A stretch of 64,000 bases of DNA from Artocarpus heterophyllus (GCA_025403435.1 JAJQZP010000048.1:765011-829010), one strand, 5' to 3'. Positions 1 to 11,968 are shown, numbered from the stretch's first letter. Notes: generated from the letters alone by a model not told the origin. Translations and numbers: made by a program.

Positions 1-575
1 GGGTAGTGATCTACGATGGGGTTCTTTTTTTACCAAAAATACACTGAGGTCGACATGGGTCGACATGGGGTCGACTACGGTGTCGACCCCAGGTCGACTA
101 CCGTGTCGACCCCAGGTCAACCCATGTCGACCTCGGATTTAAAGTGACCCCCACTTGACGTGTCCATCTCCTATGTTGTATTTGTACAATTTTTTATTTC
201 ATGTGTGAACTCTCATCCTCGCATGGGTTGAACATTAAACAATATAAGGAAGATAGTGCTCCTTTGCCTATATCCATTCTCATGTGTGAACTCTCATACT
301 CGTGATGGGTTGACCCATGTCGACCCTATTCTTTTATACTTGTACATGTCACTCAATAGCCTTATAAGGAGGTCGATACCATGTAGACCCATATCGATCC
401 CGTTAAATTTTTAAGTTTTGTAAATTTCGGCAGCATAACGACTTAATTTAGTCATTTTCTAAGGAAACCTGTATGGAACAATACAAAAAAGGACAATAAT
501 GATATTGAATGGAACAATTAACAATAACTTCATCGAAAACATAAAAAGTCATTATCTCTTAGCAACAATTTTTAA
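1..575. repeat. GTCGAC-rich repeated tract downstream of the MULE gene
   Basis: Bases 43-130 are packed with GTCGAC (SalI-type) hexamers arranged as direct and inverted copies around the phrase GTGTCGACCCCAGGTCGACT. A second direct repeat, beginning ATGTGTGAACTCTCAT and ending near GGGTTGA, occurs at about 201-231 and again at 282-313. There is no gene here. The tract lies on the 3' side of the minus-strand transposase gene and could be part of that element's terminal region, but no matching inverted copy was found on the other side, so the element end is not established. Confidence 0.5.
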
Positions 576-2858
576 TCAAGAAATTGGAGCATTCGTGCAA
601 GTCTTTTGATAATGCCCGTATTGTCCGCATCTAGCGCATCTGTTTCTTCTCTGCTTCCTGCTCTCCCCTGTACTTGGAATTCTTTTCTGTTTTGTCCTAC
701 CGCGTCTTCGCTTAACATTAGGTGGTAAAATGCTCATTTCCTTAACATCATCGGGAATCTCCCATTGGGACAAATCTGGTACAGGATAAAGTGTCTCTGC
801 ATATGCATTAACCAATGTATCCGTCTTGTAATAATGTGAGCATAATTCATAAACGGATGTTTCTGCCCTCCCGCAAGCTGCAATTGCATGTTCACATGGC
901 ATTTGATCTACGTCAAACACGCGACAAGTACAAGTTCTCAATCTGATGTTCACTGTTGCAGAAACCTCTCCACCTACAACATAGTACTCATCAATATTTA
1001 GCTTATTCACTGTTAAAAATCCAGCTCTGTCATACCTGTCATGGAGTATTTTCTCATTCGTCGGTGTCAAAACTGAGGTATTAACAACAGCTTTGGTTCG
1101 CCTTTCGTTAAACCACATCGACATTTTTCCCAACATGAAATCTAACAAGGCAACAACGGGGTAATCTCTCACATCTTCGAGCATTCCATTCAATGATTCA
1201 GCAAGGTTTGAGGTCATAATATTGTATCTATTTCCTTTAAAATGAGCACGAGACCAGTTCTCAAAGCCAACCTGCTCCTGTAGGTATCTCCCAACGCGTG
1301 GATAATCAGAAGAAAGATCCTTGAAAAACATATGGAACTCATCAATTCGATAAGCATTAGCAGCTTTAAAGAACAATGGTAGAACACCGCTAGAATGGAA
1401 CGTAGCCTTGATGTTCTGCGCCACATGAAATGTGCAACAACCATGGCGTGCTAACTGATAAACTGTCTCAACAGCCTTCTTAATACTTCGATGCCTATCA
1501 GATATGAAAACTAAATCTTCACAATCTTTCACAACTTCCTTCAACTTTGAAAAGAACCATGTCCAAGATGCATCATCTTCTTTGTCCACAATCCCCCAAG
1601 CGATGGGATAACAACAACGTTCACTGTCTTGAGCTGTGGCCACAACTAGCACGCCTTTGAATTTTCCCTTCAGAAATGTTCCATCAACAACTATTACTTT
1701 CCTCATGCAAACAAATCCTCGTATACAGGGTCCATGTGCCACAAAAAGATATTTAAATCTGTTTGAATCATCAACCTTAACGTGGGTAACAGTGCCGTGG
1801 TTTATAGACTGGAGCATATGACAGTACGATGGAAGGATGACAAAACTTTCTTCGGCCGTACCCCTTATGAGGTTAATTGCATGCTGACGAGCCATCCAAC
1901 CTTTGTAGTAACTCAAATCTGTTCCAAATTCGCTACGAACATAATTTCGTATTGACTTAGGCCGTGGACCTTGTGGTATACCTACAAATTGACTTTTGAT
2001 GCACTCCCCAATAACAGAGTATGATGCTTGCCTGTGTTTTGATGAGCGTTTTTCTAGTGAACAAGAGTGAATTCCGACATACTTACGAATAATAAACATG
2101 TCTGATAATGACAACTTACATGCCCGAACACGCCATTTACAATTTGGATCCACACACTCCACTACAAGTACATTTTTGCTTGATTTTTTTGTTAAGAACT
2201 CAAACCTTCCTTGTAAAGCTATAACATGAAGTTTTGTCTTTAACTCTCTCTTGCTTTTAAAGTGGTCACCAACTTGTAAATTAGACCCATCATTGAATGT
2301 AAAACTATTCAAAGCTGAGGATGATCCGACTTCTCTTTCATTTAAAATCATGAGTGGCTGTGGAGGAGGCAGTGGACCCATGTCAATAGGAACTAAGGCA
2401 TTATCGTCTAAAGCGGCATCAACAAAAAATTCATCATCAGGCGGATTTCTCTGAATTTCTTCTTCATTAGTAGGAGCTGAGGCAATCTCCTCTTGAAGTA
2501 CAATATCCCTTCCAAAAGAATTCATATCTTCTTTTTCTTCCACCTGAACATGCAGAGGTATTGCGCTACCACTTAACTTAACTAACCCCATAAAAACTAA
2601 CAGGTCCTCATCATCAAAAATTCTAATTGGCTTCATCTTATCAGACTGTTTTGGCAGCATGTAAGTTATCTTCAATGACTTATTTCCACATTCAATTCCA
2701 GCTTTCGTACAAATCTTGTTAATTAACACACTCCAATTAGGACTCTCCTCTTCTAACATTATTCCTCTCATTTCACTTTCCGCCTGACACCACACCCAAC
2801 AAGTTCCCACCTCATTCCAATGTCCTCCAACGTCAAAATAAATTGGTAACGGAGCCAT
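576..2858 (-). CDS. Mutator-like (MULE/MuDR family) transposase, full-length frame
   Basis: An uninterrupted 760-codon frame from ATG (2858) to TGA (576). The first ~110 residues resemble the PB1-like N-terminal region of plant MULE proteins. A MuDR-type domain (about 195-266) has a Cys pair in NCKWRVRAC and a final HSC. The DDE catalytic core follows, with the first Asp in VVDGTFLKG (near 392) and the second in FISDRHRS. Near the C-terminus are a SWIM zinc finger (CTCRVFDVDQMPCEH) and a CCHC knuckle (CARCGQYGHYQKTC). Such proteins bind element ends in the nucleus and cut and rejoin DNA. All key motifs are present and there is no stop or frameshift, so the gene is young, under selection, or domesticated (PB1-bearing MUSTANG-type genes are the alternative). 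Terminal inverted repeats were not found. Confidence 0.88.
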   Translation of the reverse strand: MAPLPIYFDVGGHWNEVGTCWVWCQAESEMRGIMLEEESPNWSVLINKICTKAGIECGNKSLKITYMLPKQSDKMKPIRIFDDEDLLVFMGLVKLSGSAIPLHVQVEEKEDMNSFGRDIVLQEEIASAPTNEEEIQRNPPDDEFFVDAALDDNALVPIDMGPLPPPQPLMILNEREVGSSSALNSFTFNDGSNLQVGDHFKSKRELKTKLHVIALQGRFEFLTKKSSKNVLVVECVDPNCKWRVRACKLSLSDMFIIRKYVGIHSCSLEKRSSKHRQASYSVIGECIKSQFVGIPQGPRPKSIRNYVRSEFGTDLSYYKGWMARQHAINLIRGTAEESFVILPSYCHMLQSINHGTVTHVKVDDSNRFKYLFVAHGPCIRGFVCMRKVIVVDGTFLKGKFKGVLVVATAQDSERCCYPIAWGIVDKEDDASWTWFFSKLKEVVKDCEDLVFISDRHRSIKKAVETVYQLARHGCCTFHVAQNIKATFHSSGVLPLFFKAANAYRIDEFHMFFKDLSSDYPRVGRYLQEQVGFENWSRAHFKGNRYNIMTSNLAESLNGMLEDVRDYPVVALLDFMLGKMSMWFNERRTKAVVNTSVLTPTNEKILHDRYDRAGFLTVNKLNIDEYYVVGGEVSATVNIRLRTCTCRVFDVDQMPCEHAIAACGRAETSVYELCSHYYKTDTLVNAYAETLYPVPDLSQWEIPDDVKEMSILPPNVKRRRGRTKQKRIPSTGESRKQRRNRCARCGQYGHYQKTCTNAPIS

Positions 2859-3416
2859 TTAGTTATCGAACTGCAAAACCAAAACAAATTATTCAATAAT
2901 GACTTTTAGGAAAATCTTCAATGCTAGTTCAATCAAAAAGATGCTACTAACAATTCCAACCCAAACAAAACAAAGCAACATTGCAAGATTAACAACTAAT
3001 GCTATTCACAATTACATAGATATAGATTGATGTTAGTGATCAAATCTCTCTCCTATGAGTTATATCTGTTTTTTTTTTCAAACAAGAATATCACAACCAA
3101 TTAATCTCATAATCTACCTACCCAAAATGGTTCACCCACAAAAAATATAAAGCAAAATGCAGTGATCATAAATTATAAATCTCATAATATATCAATAATC
3201 CAATATTTGACCTTCCGCGTGGATCAAATTCACACTGTACAAATTCTACTGTAAGTGACCAAGCCTTAAAACACAAATCCGTCTCTTTTACCTTTTGAGA
3301 GTCTTTTTTTAAAAAAGGAAAGATAAAATATTATGCTATAGCACTAGTACTACATCATTATACATATCACTTTCAATTTGACCTCTTTATGATAGCAAAA
3401 CATTATACATCATTTC

Positions 3417-3520
3417 AAAAAAACAAAAAAACAAAACTAAACAAAAACAAAACAAAAATAGAAACAGAAACAAGAACAAAAACAAAACAAAAACAAAAAC
3501 AAAAACAAAAACGAAAAAGG
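3417..3520. repeat. (AAAAC)n-type microsatellite
   Basis: About 100 bases built almost only from AAAAC/AAAAAC units with a few interruptions. It is followed by a short direct repeat (AAAAAGGACCAATGAACATT at about 3515 and again near 3608). Confidence 0.8.
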
Positions 3521-3969
3521 ACCAATGAACATTCACATAATCAAACAAGTAATGCAAACAAGTAATGCAAAATGCAAAATGCAAAATTTCATGTCTGATT
3601 AATAAAAAGAAAAAGGACCAATGAACATTCATAATTAGTGGCCTTTTATACAATCATGCATAAAAATTGCAACACTTACTTTGGTTTAAGGTCTGACTTA
3701 ACACTAGCATAAAACAAGCTTTTTTCTAATATATTCTCAACATCCACCTCTTTGAAACTTCAACCAAAGTTGTACCACAGAAAAACCATTTCTCAACAAC
3801 ATGACGAGGAAGCCCCACACTGTTAACCTGAAATAAGACAAACAAAGCCCTTACACTAAGGATGCGAGGACCAAAATAGTTATTCATGTATGGAGAGTGT
3901 GATTACAGTTTACTATACTACAACATCATGTACCAACATCCACGATATGACAAGAGAATTGCAATTTCA

Positions 3970-4185
3970 GTCAAACATTAAAATGAAATTACTGGCAAGC
4001 CAGTTTACCGGACAAGAGACAAGGACATAATTTTGTTTGGCTGACACATTGGGGAAATGTTGTTGTGCATGTGTTGGTGTCGAATCCAACAATTGATTTG
4101 GTTTGGCTGACACATAATTTGGGTAATTTAATTTCGCTGACAGAAATGATTTTAGTCAAACATTAAAATGAAATTACTGGTAAGG
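3970..4185. repeat. Short direct repeats in the MULE leader region
   Basis: AGTCAAACATTAAAATGAAA (continuing TTACTGG) occurs at about 3969 and again at about 4154. Between them TTTGGCTGACACAT occurs twice (near 4036 and 4101). This looks like a local duplication, not a gene. Confidence 0.6.
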
Positions 4186-4364
4186 CAACTAAAACCAACA
4201 AAAGTAAGTACCTAAACCAATGGGTATGTATATTATATATATATATGAAGTTCCTTTTGGGTTTTACTTGCTTATTCTTTAAGACTTATGTTCCAACAGT
4301 GGTACACAAAGATTTGCATTTAATTAAAAGACCTGCCCTTTCATCAATATTTTCCAATAATTTC

Positions 4365-4510
4365 CCCGGCAATTTCTTTGGTGGAAACTGAAATATATAC
4401 CTACCAATAGGTAGGTTTTTATTTTTAAATTCTCAAATCTATAGATAAATAATTTTTATTGGATTTAACAATTTCAAAACGTGTACCATTTGTAGAGATT
4501 CCCATTAAAA
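4365..4510. repeat. Dispersed repeat, diverged copy of 49,378-49,520
   Basis: GGCAATTTCTTTGGTGG at the left edge, then a stretch alignable by eye with the second copy at 49,378 through a final GAGATTCCCATTAAA / AAGATTCTCACTGAAA. The copies are diverged and about 140 bp long. The repeat is probably a small non-autonomous element; termini are uncertain. Confidence 0.4.
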
Positions 4511-5687
4511 AAATCCCTAATTTCCTATATTGTTCTATCACTTAAAGGTTTCCTTGAAAGAATAGGACATATGATTCCTTAAATCACTTTATGACTCAGA
4601 GTTGGAAGGAACTCAAGGCAATTAATTAATTCAACTTTCTTGGGGAGCACCTTCATCAAATTTCTACATTCACAACTCAGTTAATAAACAAACAAAAAAA
4701 AGGCCAGAGCAAGCTAAACTACCCGGCTATATTACCTGCACTAGAATTGACAAATAAATTTTCAAGAGGACTGTAAAACGTGCAAATTGCAATACTTAAG
4801 GTGCTCTTTTGATGGAAGAATAACAATGCTCTTTTATCAAATTTTTGCAGAATAAACATAAATACAGTTCATGAAGCTTACAAGGGGGCGCAGAAGCACG
4901 GAACCTAGCCTAACTTCGGTTCCCCTAACTTCTCTTTCTTTTCTTTTCTTTCTTTTTCTCCTTTTTTTCTTTCATTTTTGCTTCGGTCAAAAACCAAGAG
5001 TTATGTTACAATTCACATCTTCTCCTTCTACCTTCATTTTCAAATTCCAAACCCAGTAAAAAATTTCTGTACATATCAAAAGTATGAAGCAGATATACCT
5101 TGGCATATTGATTAAATAAAGCTTCCAGATCTTCAATTCCTTTAATTCAAGTTTTAGCCGAGCACTTTCCTCAAATTTTCCCTCGCGCTTCACATCATAC
5201 TCAAACGGCGACGAAGCGGGAGGCAAACTCTTCCCGACGAAGCAGAAGATGGTGGTCGACCACGAAGTTTGGTGGAGAAGATTTGAAGAATTGAAGAAGA
5301 GTTGAAGACAAGGGAAGAATTGGGGGAGAGCTGCTGCCTAAGCCCGCTTGCTGGCTGGAAAAATTCCTCCCGCTGGCTACACGCGACACAAAAAGAAACA
5401 GGGATGGCAAGGCGATTTGGGGGATTTTGAGAAAGAAAGGGTTTCTCGGGTTGGGGTTTCTCTCGTTTCAGTTTTTCTTCAATTCTCTTCCTGATTTTTT
5501 TTTTTTTCAATCAAAATCTTCCAAAATGTTCCCTCGGTCGGGTAGCCACTTAGCTGGCAAAATTTTTTTTTGCCCTCTGTGATGACATGGCATCTTCCAA
5601 ACCGTTTGGGTCATTTATCCAATTATAAGATTTTTTGGTTTACTTCCCAAAAAACACTTCTTCTTTAAGTCATTTAGCTAAACCTCC

Positions 5688-5745
5688 CGTTCTAAAATGG
5701 GGGTAAAATAATTTTTTAATTATTTAGTTGGGAGCACAATTATAA
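5688..5745. repeat. 58-bp dispersed repeat at the truncation point of the old copia element
   Basis: Begins GTTCTAAAATGGGGGTAAAA and runs through AGTTGGGAGCACAATTATAA. Nearly the same 58 bases recur at about 42,147-42,203. In this copy an inverted pair GGGGTAAAAT ... ATTTTACCCC brackets the segment. It sits where copia integrase homology stops, so it may be the terminus of a mobile element. Confidence 0.5.
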
Positions 5746-5754
5746 CATTTTACC

Positions 5755-7375
5755 CCATCAAGATATCCTAAGAAGATACATTTTAGAGATCTAGGTTCTA
5801 GTTTACCCTCACTATGGTGTGCATAAGCTGTACACCAAACAACCTTAAGGAAACTATAATTTACAGGCTTTCCTGACTATACTTCTTCTGGGGTTTTGAA
5901 ACCTAAAGCGTTGGAAGGAATTTTATTAATCAAATAAAAAGTTGTTATCACAGCTTCTCCCTGGAAGATCTTAGACAAACCCAAGCTAAAGAACATACAT
6001 CTGACATGATCAAGAATAGTTTTATTCATATGCTCTGCTAACCCATTCATTTTGTGCCTTAAGATCCCAGCCGCTTCACAAAACAAAGTTATTTATTCAT
6101 TTGCAAAACTCAAGTCCATTATCAGTCCTAAAAACCTTAAGTTTCTTCTCAATCTGGTTTTCGACTGAAGCCTTCCAGAATTTAATTTTAGACAAAACTG
6201 TTACTTCATCTTTAGACTAAAGTAGATAAACCCAAACTTTATGAGAATAATCGTCTATTAAGGACAAAAAATACCTGTTACCATTGTGTGTCTAGACTTT
6301 GGCTAGATCCTATAAATCTGAGTGCACATACTCTAAAATCGACTCTGCTCAATGAGTTGAAGATTTGAAAGCCAATCTATGTTGCTTGCCCAGTATCCAA
6401 TGTTCACAAAAATTGACGTTTCCTAATTTTTCTTTACCAAGAAGACCCTGTTCTGTAATTCTACAGTGCCACAAATGTGTATTATCTGAAGTCTTCTGGA
6501 CATTTGCAGTGATGCTAGTAACAAAAAACAATGGTTTCTTCTAGCACATATAAGCCCTGGCTTTTCAATCCTTTCATGATCACCATAGCACACCTCAAGA
6601 CCTTGAGACCACCCTTTTCAGCCTAAAACGAATAGCCACCTTCATCAAGAGTGCCCAGAGAAATTAAGTTTCTCCTCAGCTCTGGCATGTATCTGACCTC
6701 TTTCAGAGTCCTTATTATTCCATCATACAATACCTATTCCTTTGATATTACATGAGTAATTATCACCCATGATCACCTTTCCTCTCTCTATTTGGCTGCA
6801 ACCTGAATCCAAGATCCAATCTTGGCAAGTCTGAGAAGATAATACCATGAGGACTTCAACACTGGCATAACCCTCATCGACAATTGCTACATCGCCCCCA
6901 ATTTTATTTTTTTTTCCAGATTCACCATTCGTTCTTTTTGAATGTGCCCTCATTTATTGCAGTGGAAGCATTTTACATTCTGATAATCCATTTTGCCTCT
7001 CGATTTCGACTTGGAGGGTGCTCGGTTCTTCTTCTGGAATGTCTCCCTTTTCTGAGTTCTTCCTCGGATACCTGATAGATAACTTTTCCAAACTCTTCAA
7101 ATCAAGAATCTTAGAACGTGGTGCATTCTGTATTTCTTCCGCACAGATTGTACTTCTTTCGTACTTTATTCTTTGAACGTCTTCAGGGATTTCAGCAGCG
7201 AATTGAGAAAAATGAGAGCTTTGTCTTCGTCTTCGATTTTAATTTCTAGATTCTCTAGATCGAGAACTAATTTATTAAAATCATCGAGACTGTCTTCAAC
7301 GGATTTATATTCATCCATTTTGAATCCATAAAAGCCTTTCTTCAAATAGATCCGATTTGGCAGGGATCGTTGGTC
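5755..7375 (-). pseudogene. Decayed Ty1/copia gag-pol, 3' portion (gag C-part, zinc knuckle, protease, integrase)
   Basis: Minus-strand fragments in copia order. Gag (about 7345-7166) contains LPNRIYLKKGFYGFKM and DDFNKLVLDLENLEIKIEDE. A zinc knuckle near 7000 reads CFHCNK-stop-GHI, with a stop where Trp is usual. The protease segment (6953-6723) has DWILDSGCS. The GAG-pre-integrase segment (6531-6349) has LWHCRI and LGKQHRLAF. Integrase core pieces (6086-5877) have NGLAEHMNKTILDHVRCM, followed by a frameshifted CIFLGYLDGVK near 5790. Reverse transcriptase and RNase H are missing because homology ends near 5755. Many stops and frameshifts make it dead. Its gag N-terminus lies about 21 kb to the right at 28,345-28,635. 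Confidence 0.82.
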
Positions 7376-7380
7376 GGTTG

Positions 7381-8890
7381 GAACCGGCAAGTGCACGAAA
7401 TCAAGTAACAGTGTGTGTGGTATCCTAAAATGATTCTGTGAAATAATCATACCCTAAATGCGCGGACGTTTATAATATAAAGGGTTTGTTATATTTATAA
7501 GAGTGTAGGTCTTTAAAAGATTGATAAATTTTCTGTTTAAAGTGTCTATGGGATTTTTTAAAATAAAACTTAAAAAATTAAATATTTGTGAAAATTTTAA
7601 AATAATTTTAAAACGTAAAATTGAAAGGGTAAATTTTTGATAATATCTTATATGTTTTATAACTATATATAATTTTATCTTTAAATAATTACCTAAAGTA
7701 TTTGATTTATTCTAGTTTTTTTTTCTTGCAAACACTTTTACTAACTTTACAAGTCAATCAAAAGCAACAATATAACAAGCTATAATGCTGTAAAGATTTC
7801 CCTATAAAAAGTAGCGAAACAATTACCCTTCACTAGTAATTTTATGCACTAATTGTGAAAATTATTGTTAATATAATTTTAAGATAGAAAAGATAATAAC
7901 AAATCAAAATTATTATATTTATATGGAATAAATTTACATTAATTCGACAGAATCTCGTCATATAAAATATCCAAAATTCACAACATAACAAGTCATATTG
8001 CAGTAATAGATATTCCATAAAATTCAACATTATTTCATTATTATTAATATTAATTATGCAATACAATTAGATTATATAAACAAAGCATGACTAAAATTTA
8101 TGTAAAAATAAGCAACATAACAACACTAACAATAATTATTAAAAACTTGAAAAATATTATTTATTCCATAAAAATAAACATTATAACACAGATATAGAGT
8201 TAAAAATCATACCAAAACAACTATGCATATAAGATCATCTCTCTATCTCATCAAACTTTCAACACTAATTTAGTTTAATATTAAAAATATGGTTGAAGGA
8301 GTACCCTAACAATATTTCCTCCAAAAAAGAGGGACTGCTAAGTCTGTTGAAATAAAAACAAAGAAAAGAAGATGATGGGCTAAAAGGTTGTGCCATTCCT
8401 CAAGGGAAGGGGGCTTATATAGTGCTTAAAAATAATGTTTATATATTTTTTATTAATATTTTTATTATATTTAATTTTTTATTTATTATTTTATTTTTTT
8501 GTTGGTTGCCTCGTCAGATTGCAATTGTGAAATCATGATTTCTCTTTTCTCCGTGCTGTTATGCGTTCAGCATTGTGTAAATTTTGGTCGGGAATTCGAC
8601 GCAGTGCAGAGCACGGGAGCAGCGTATAGCCTTGATCTGGAACGTCCATCTCGTGATCTGACAGCTATAACTCGAGCACTAGGAGAGCTGAGACCAAACG
8701 AATCGAAAGCAAGCCGTTAGATTAGTCTAAGTTATCCGATCGCGCGGATGAAAAGAGAGTTTCAGCTACATTCGCCTACACTGGATGAGAAGCTAAACAA
8801 GAGATCGTGGAGGACAAACAGCACAAAACGGACGGCCTAGATTGATTTCGCGGCTTGATCGGACGGTCAAGGGCGCACCACATATCAATT
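7381..8890 (-). mobile_element. Probable 3' LTR of the decayed Athila-like element
   Basis: The left edge, just after the copia break, contains CCGGCAAGTGCACGAAATC, a sequence type I associate with ends of plant gypsy LTRs. A minus-strand TATA box (CACTATATAAGCCCC, near 8415) and a GC-richer, U3-like stretch (8500-8885) with CGGACGG motifs fit an LTR read leftward. The body is AT-rich with no coding frame. The exact ends and the partner LTR are not established. Confidence 0.4.
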
Positions 8891-10970
8891 CTTTTGATTT
8901 TTATTTTCTTTTTATTTTTTGTGCATTTGAGGTTATTTTTTCCTGTTTTTGCAACGTTTTGCTCCTTTTTTTCTTTCAGAATTCAAATCTAAAATTACAA
9001 AAAAAACATTAAAATTAATTAGTTTACAAACAAAATATTTACAATAATTTTAAAAATATTTATTTTACAATTAAACACATAAAATACACTAAAAATAAAT
9101 AAAAACTTATAAAATTAATAAATCTTAACAGAAATTACTAAAAATATTATAAAATATATTTAAAAACTTAGAACTTATTTACAAATACTTTGAGACTCAA
9201 AATAAATTTACCACGTATTATTTTTATAGTTTTAATTATTTACAAACTAAACACTTATTTAACGTATAAAAATGACTCTAAAAATTATAAAAAATATTAT
9301 CAAACATAAAAACACACTAAAAATACATTTTTAGAGACATTTACATACTAAGACACAAAAATACTTATCAACACAACAATGTTATTAATTAAAGTATTTA
9401 ACTAGAAATAAAAGCATAAATAAATGATTTTATCATTATAAAATATACACTTTTATAGTCTCATCACACCCCTCAACTAGCTTATCGTTAATCCTTAGCA
9501 ATTAAAGTGATAAAATTTTGAAATGATTTAATGAACATTCACACAATGTAAACCATGTAACTATAATTTGACTAACCTAACTAGATAGACTAACAAAACA
9601 AAGATTTTATTTGAATACTTTATATGCTATTTAACAAAATATATGCAAGCCAAACTTAATGCAAAAAGAGATAATGAATAATTATGAAGTTTCATAAAAA
9701 ACTAAGAACAAAATTGTTATAATATTTTCATTCAAATCACTCATGCAGACAATAACACTGCAAATTTATTAACAATTAATAATAGAAACATAAAACAAAA
9801 ATATATGTCAAAATTAAACAAACTTTACAACTATAGACAGTGTAATGTCTCGCTCCCTTAAGCAATCTCCATAGCCTATTTAATGAGCTTTGGGTTAGTA
9901 ACTCTCAGACCATTTGGCCTAAGGTAATAGGTGTTGAAGCATCTCTTAAAACTTTCTTACTCGAGTTAAAGAGGTTACGAAACCAAACTTATCCAACTTT
10001 ATTTATTTACATTTTTTTCTTTTATTTCTTTTTGTTTATTTATTTTTGATTAATTAATTAATTAATTAATTAATTTTGAAAAATGTTACTGCCTTTAATT
10101 GTTCATCTTTACAAAATAACAAAACTCAAAAATTTTATAGCTTTGACTTACCACCACAATTAACCATTAGAGTGTGTGTGTGAATCGAATGGCTTGCAAA
10201 TACTTTAAAAAATACATACATAAAAATGTTAAATAAAACCAAAGTTTTGAAAGTTTATAAAGTTAGATAATTCAAAGAATAAAAAAATGATATTTGATTA
10301 ATATGAAATTCAGAATCAAAACAAAATAATAACATATTAATTATTAAAAAAATTAATATTTACAAAACATTTTAAATTTTTAAAAACAAAACTTACAAAA
10401 TAACACACAAAAATGAAAAAAAAAATTGCAAAGCACACAAAAATCTGGAGCAAAAACTGAAAAAACTAAGCACAAATTAGAAAAAATTTGGCACAACTTC
10501 GCACAACAGTGATGCATAACCCTCTCTCCCATCCTAAATTGTACATTGTCCCTAATGTATAAAAAGAATAGTGAAAGGAGTGAAAATATTATCTAAATCA
10601 ATATAGCTATAAGGACGATCTGTAACTAGCTACAAACCAAACTAAACAAACTAAAATAAACACACAACAATATATTACAAACTGGGTCTTTTAAAGTCAG
10701 ATTCTCAAGACTTTATTTTTATTTCGAAGGACAAAAATCATGCTTTTTACTCAGATTCTTCCAAAATGCATCTCAAGAGGCTATGAATACAAAGTTATAT
10801 CCTTCTTTACTTAGCCATGTTGCGAGAATTTAACTTTGAAATTCATTTTCAACTTTTGGGTTCTTTTTTTTATGAAAATTTAATAAAAGCAAGCAAAAAA
10901 CAAAATAAGAAAACAAAGAACAAAAATAAATATTGACAAAAAAAAAAGAGTGAAAGAAAACTACTCAGGA
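8890..10970. mobile_element. Non-coding 3' region of the Athila-like element
   Basis: About 2 kb of very AT-rich sequence without a credible frame, between the putative LTR and the integrase C-terminus. It contains an (ATTA)n run at about 10,047-10,075. Long non-coding tracts next to the 3' LTR are usual in Athila/Tat elements; assignment here rests on position only. Confidence 0.35.
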
Positions 10971-10974
10971 TTGG

Positions 10975-11334
10975 TAAATTGGAGCTACAAGAATGACCTC
11001 TACGAGTTCATTTATCCATTCTATATTGCTTTTTAGTCTTTGGCCATTTACTCTAAGTATCCTTCCCTCGGATGGATTTTCGATTTTAACAACACCATGT
11101 GGGAAAACCTGTTTCATAATATATGGATCAGTCCATTGTAATTTTTAACTTACCAATATAAAAGTGGAGACGGGATTCATAAAGATGAACACACTTATTT
11201 AGGTCAAAGTTTTTCCTCAGGATCTGCTTGTCATGAAATGCTTTCATTTTTGCTTTGTAAATCTATGAATTGTTATAAGCATCATTCCTTAATTCTTCAA
11301 GTTCAAAAAGTTGGAGCTTTCATTCAATACCTGT
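10975..11334 (-). pseudogene. Athila-like integrase C-terminus (left piece, cut by the Tat insertion)
   Basis: Minus-strand translation in shifting frames gives LQLFELEELRNDAY, KAFHDKQILRKNFDLNKCV, VFPHGVVKIENPSEGRIL and VNGQRLKSNIEWINELVEV, the classic end of Athila-type integrase. The frame is continuous across the Tat insertion: the codons right of 22,009 (LNFDLDTTG) join directly to those left of 11,334 (IE-stop-KLQLFELEEL) once the element and one copy of CCTGT are removed. Several stops make it a pseudogene. Confidence 0.8.
11330..11334. repeat. Target-site duplication CCTGT, left copy
   Basis: Identical to 22,009-22,013. Removing one copy restores the Athila integrase reading across the site. 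Confidence 0.92.
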
Positions 11335-11956
11335 TGTTGATGCTTACCGCTGTCCGGTGTCGGATCAACACCTACGTGTGACTATACACCTTCTGACCTC
11401 CTCTTAAGCTTGCCCCTGGTCGGGAATGAGTACCTGCGAGAGGGATGATTCAGAGAAATGGGGTTAGTCAATAGACAAGGGCTCTCCGATGCTCAAGGCA
11501 AGTATAGCTCGGCGGAGGTCGGCAGCTAATTAAGTGTGAAGAGGTCTCTCTCTCTAAAACGTCATAAATGCATCCTATTTATAGGCCACCAGCTGGATCG
11601 GGTGCAAGATAGGTTTTACCCATTACACAGGTGTCACATCAAAGTGTATCAAGCAATAAGTGACAAGTGTCGCGTCCATTGTCCAATGGATTGGACTCTA
11701 TCGGACGGCAACACGTCTGCCTGGTGTTGGCCTACAAGGATGGGTAGTGACGTATTATGATGAATAGCATGGCCCGGCCCGAGCTACTGTACATCCCCGA
11801 GGTGGCAGCCTTCTTGGGGGTGTGCCCTCAGATAAATGGAAGGCACCTCGGGAAGAAGCATAAGTCATCGGGTCGGGCGGTAGCCTATGTCTGCCAAACT
11901 GAGTTGCCGACCACCAAGTTAGTGTCCTCGGTGCGGCGCCGAGCTTACCCTCAACA
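11335..11956 (-). repeat. 3' LTR of the Tat element
   Basis: 622 bp, TGTTGA to TCAACA, same length as the other LTR. The minus-strand TATA box (TATAAATA) is at 11,576-11,583. Confidence 0.93.
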
Positions 11957-11968
11957 TTAGCCCCCCAG
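11957..11968 (-). other. Polypurine tract of the Tat element
   Basis: On the minus strand CTGGGGGGCTAA directly abuts the 3' LTR, as expected for the plus-strand primer of reverse transcription. Confidence 0.8.

Larger units (their letters stand above)
2859..5560 (-). other. Probable 5' non-coding exon(s) and long leader intron of the MULE gene
   Basis: On the minus strand a good splice acceptor (TTTGGTTTTGCAG, AG at 2872-2871) lies just 13 bases before the transposase ATG. About 2.2 kb upstream, at 5099/5098, CCAAG|GTATATCT is a plausible donor that ends a GC-richer stretch (5099-5500) resembling a plant 5' UTR. Another acceptor-like site near 3830 (CTTATTTCAG) may mark a middle exon. Small frames here are not convincing as proteins. 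The remainder (2880-5090) is AT-rich spacer with the repeats listed separately. Confidence 0.4.

Noticed and set aside
5190..5510. 106-codon minus-strand frame upstream of the MULE gene
   Set aside because: No domain, starts in a purine run, and overlaps a stretch that reads better as a 5' UTR exon ending at a splice donor.
1..5750. Terminal inverted repeats for the MULE
   Set aside because: No matching inverted pair was found between the left edge and 5,750; the left end may lie outside the window.
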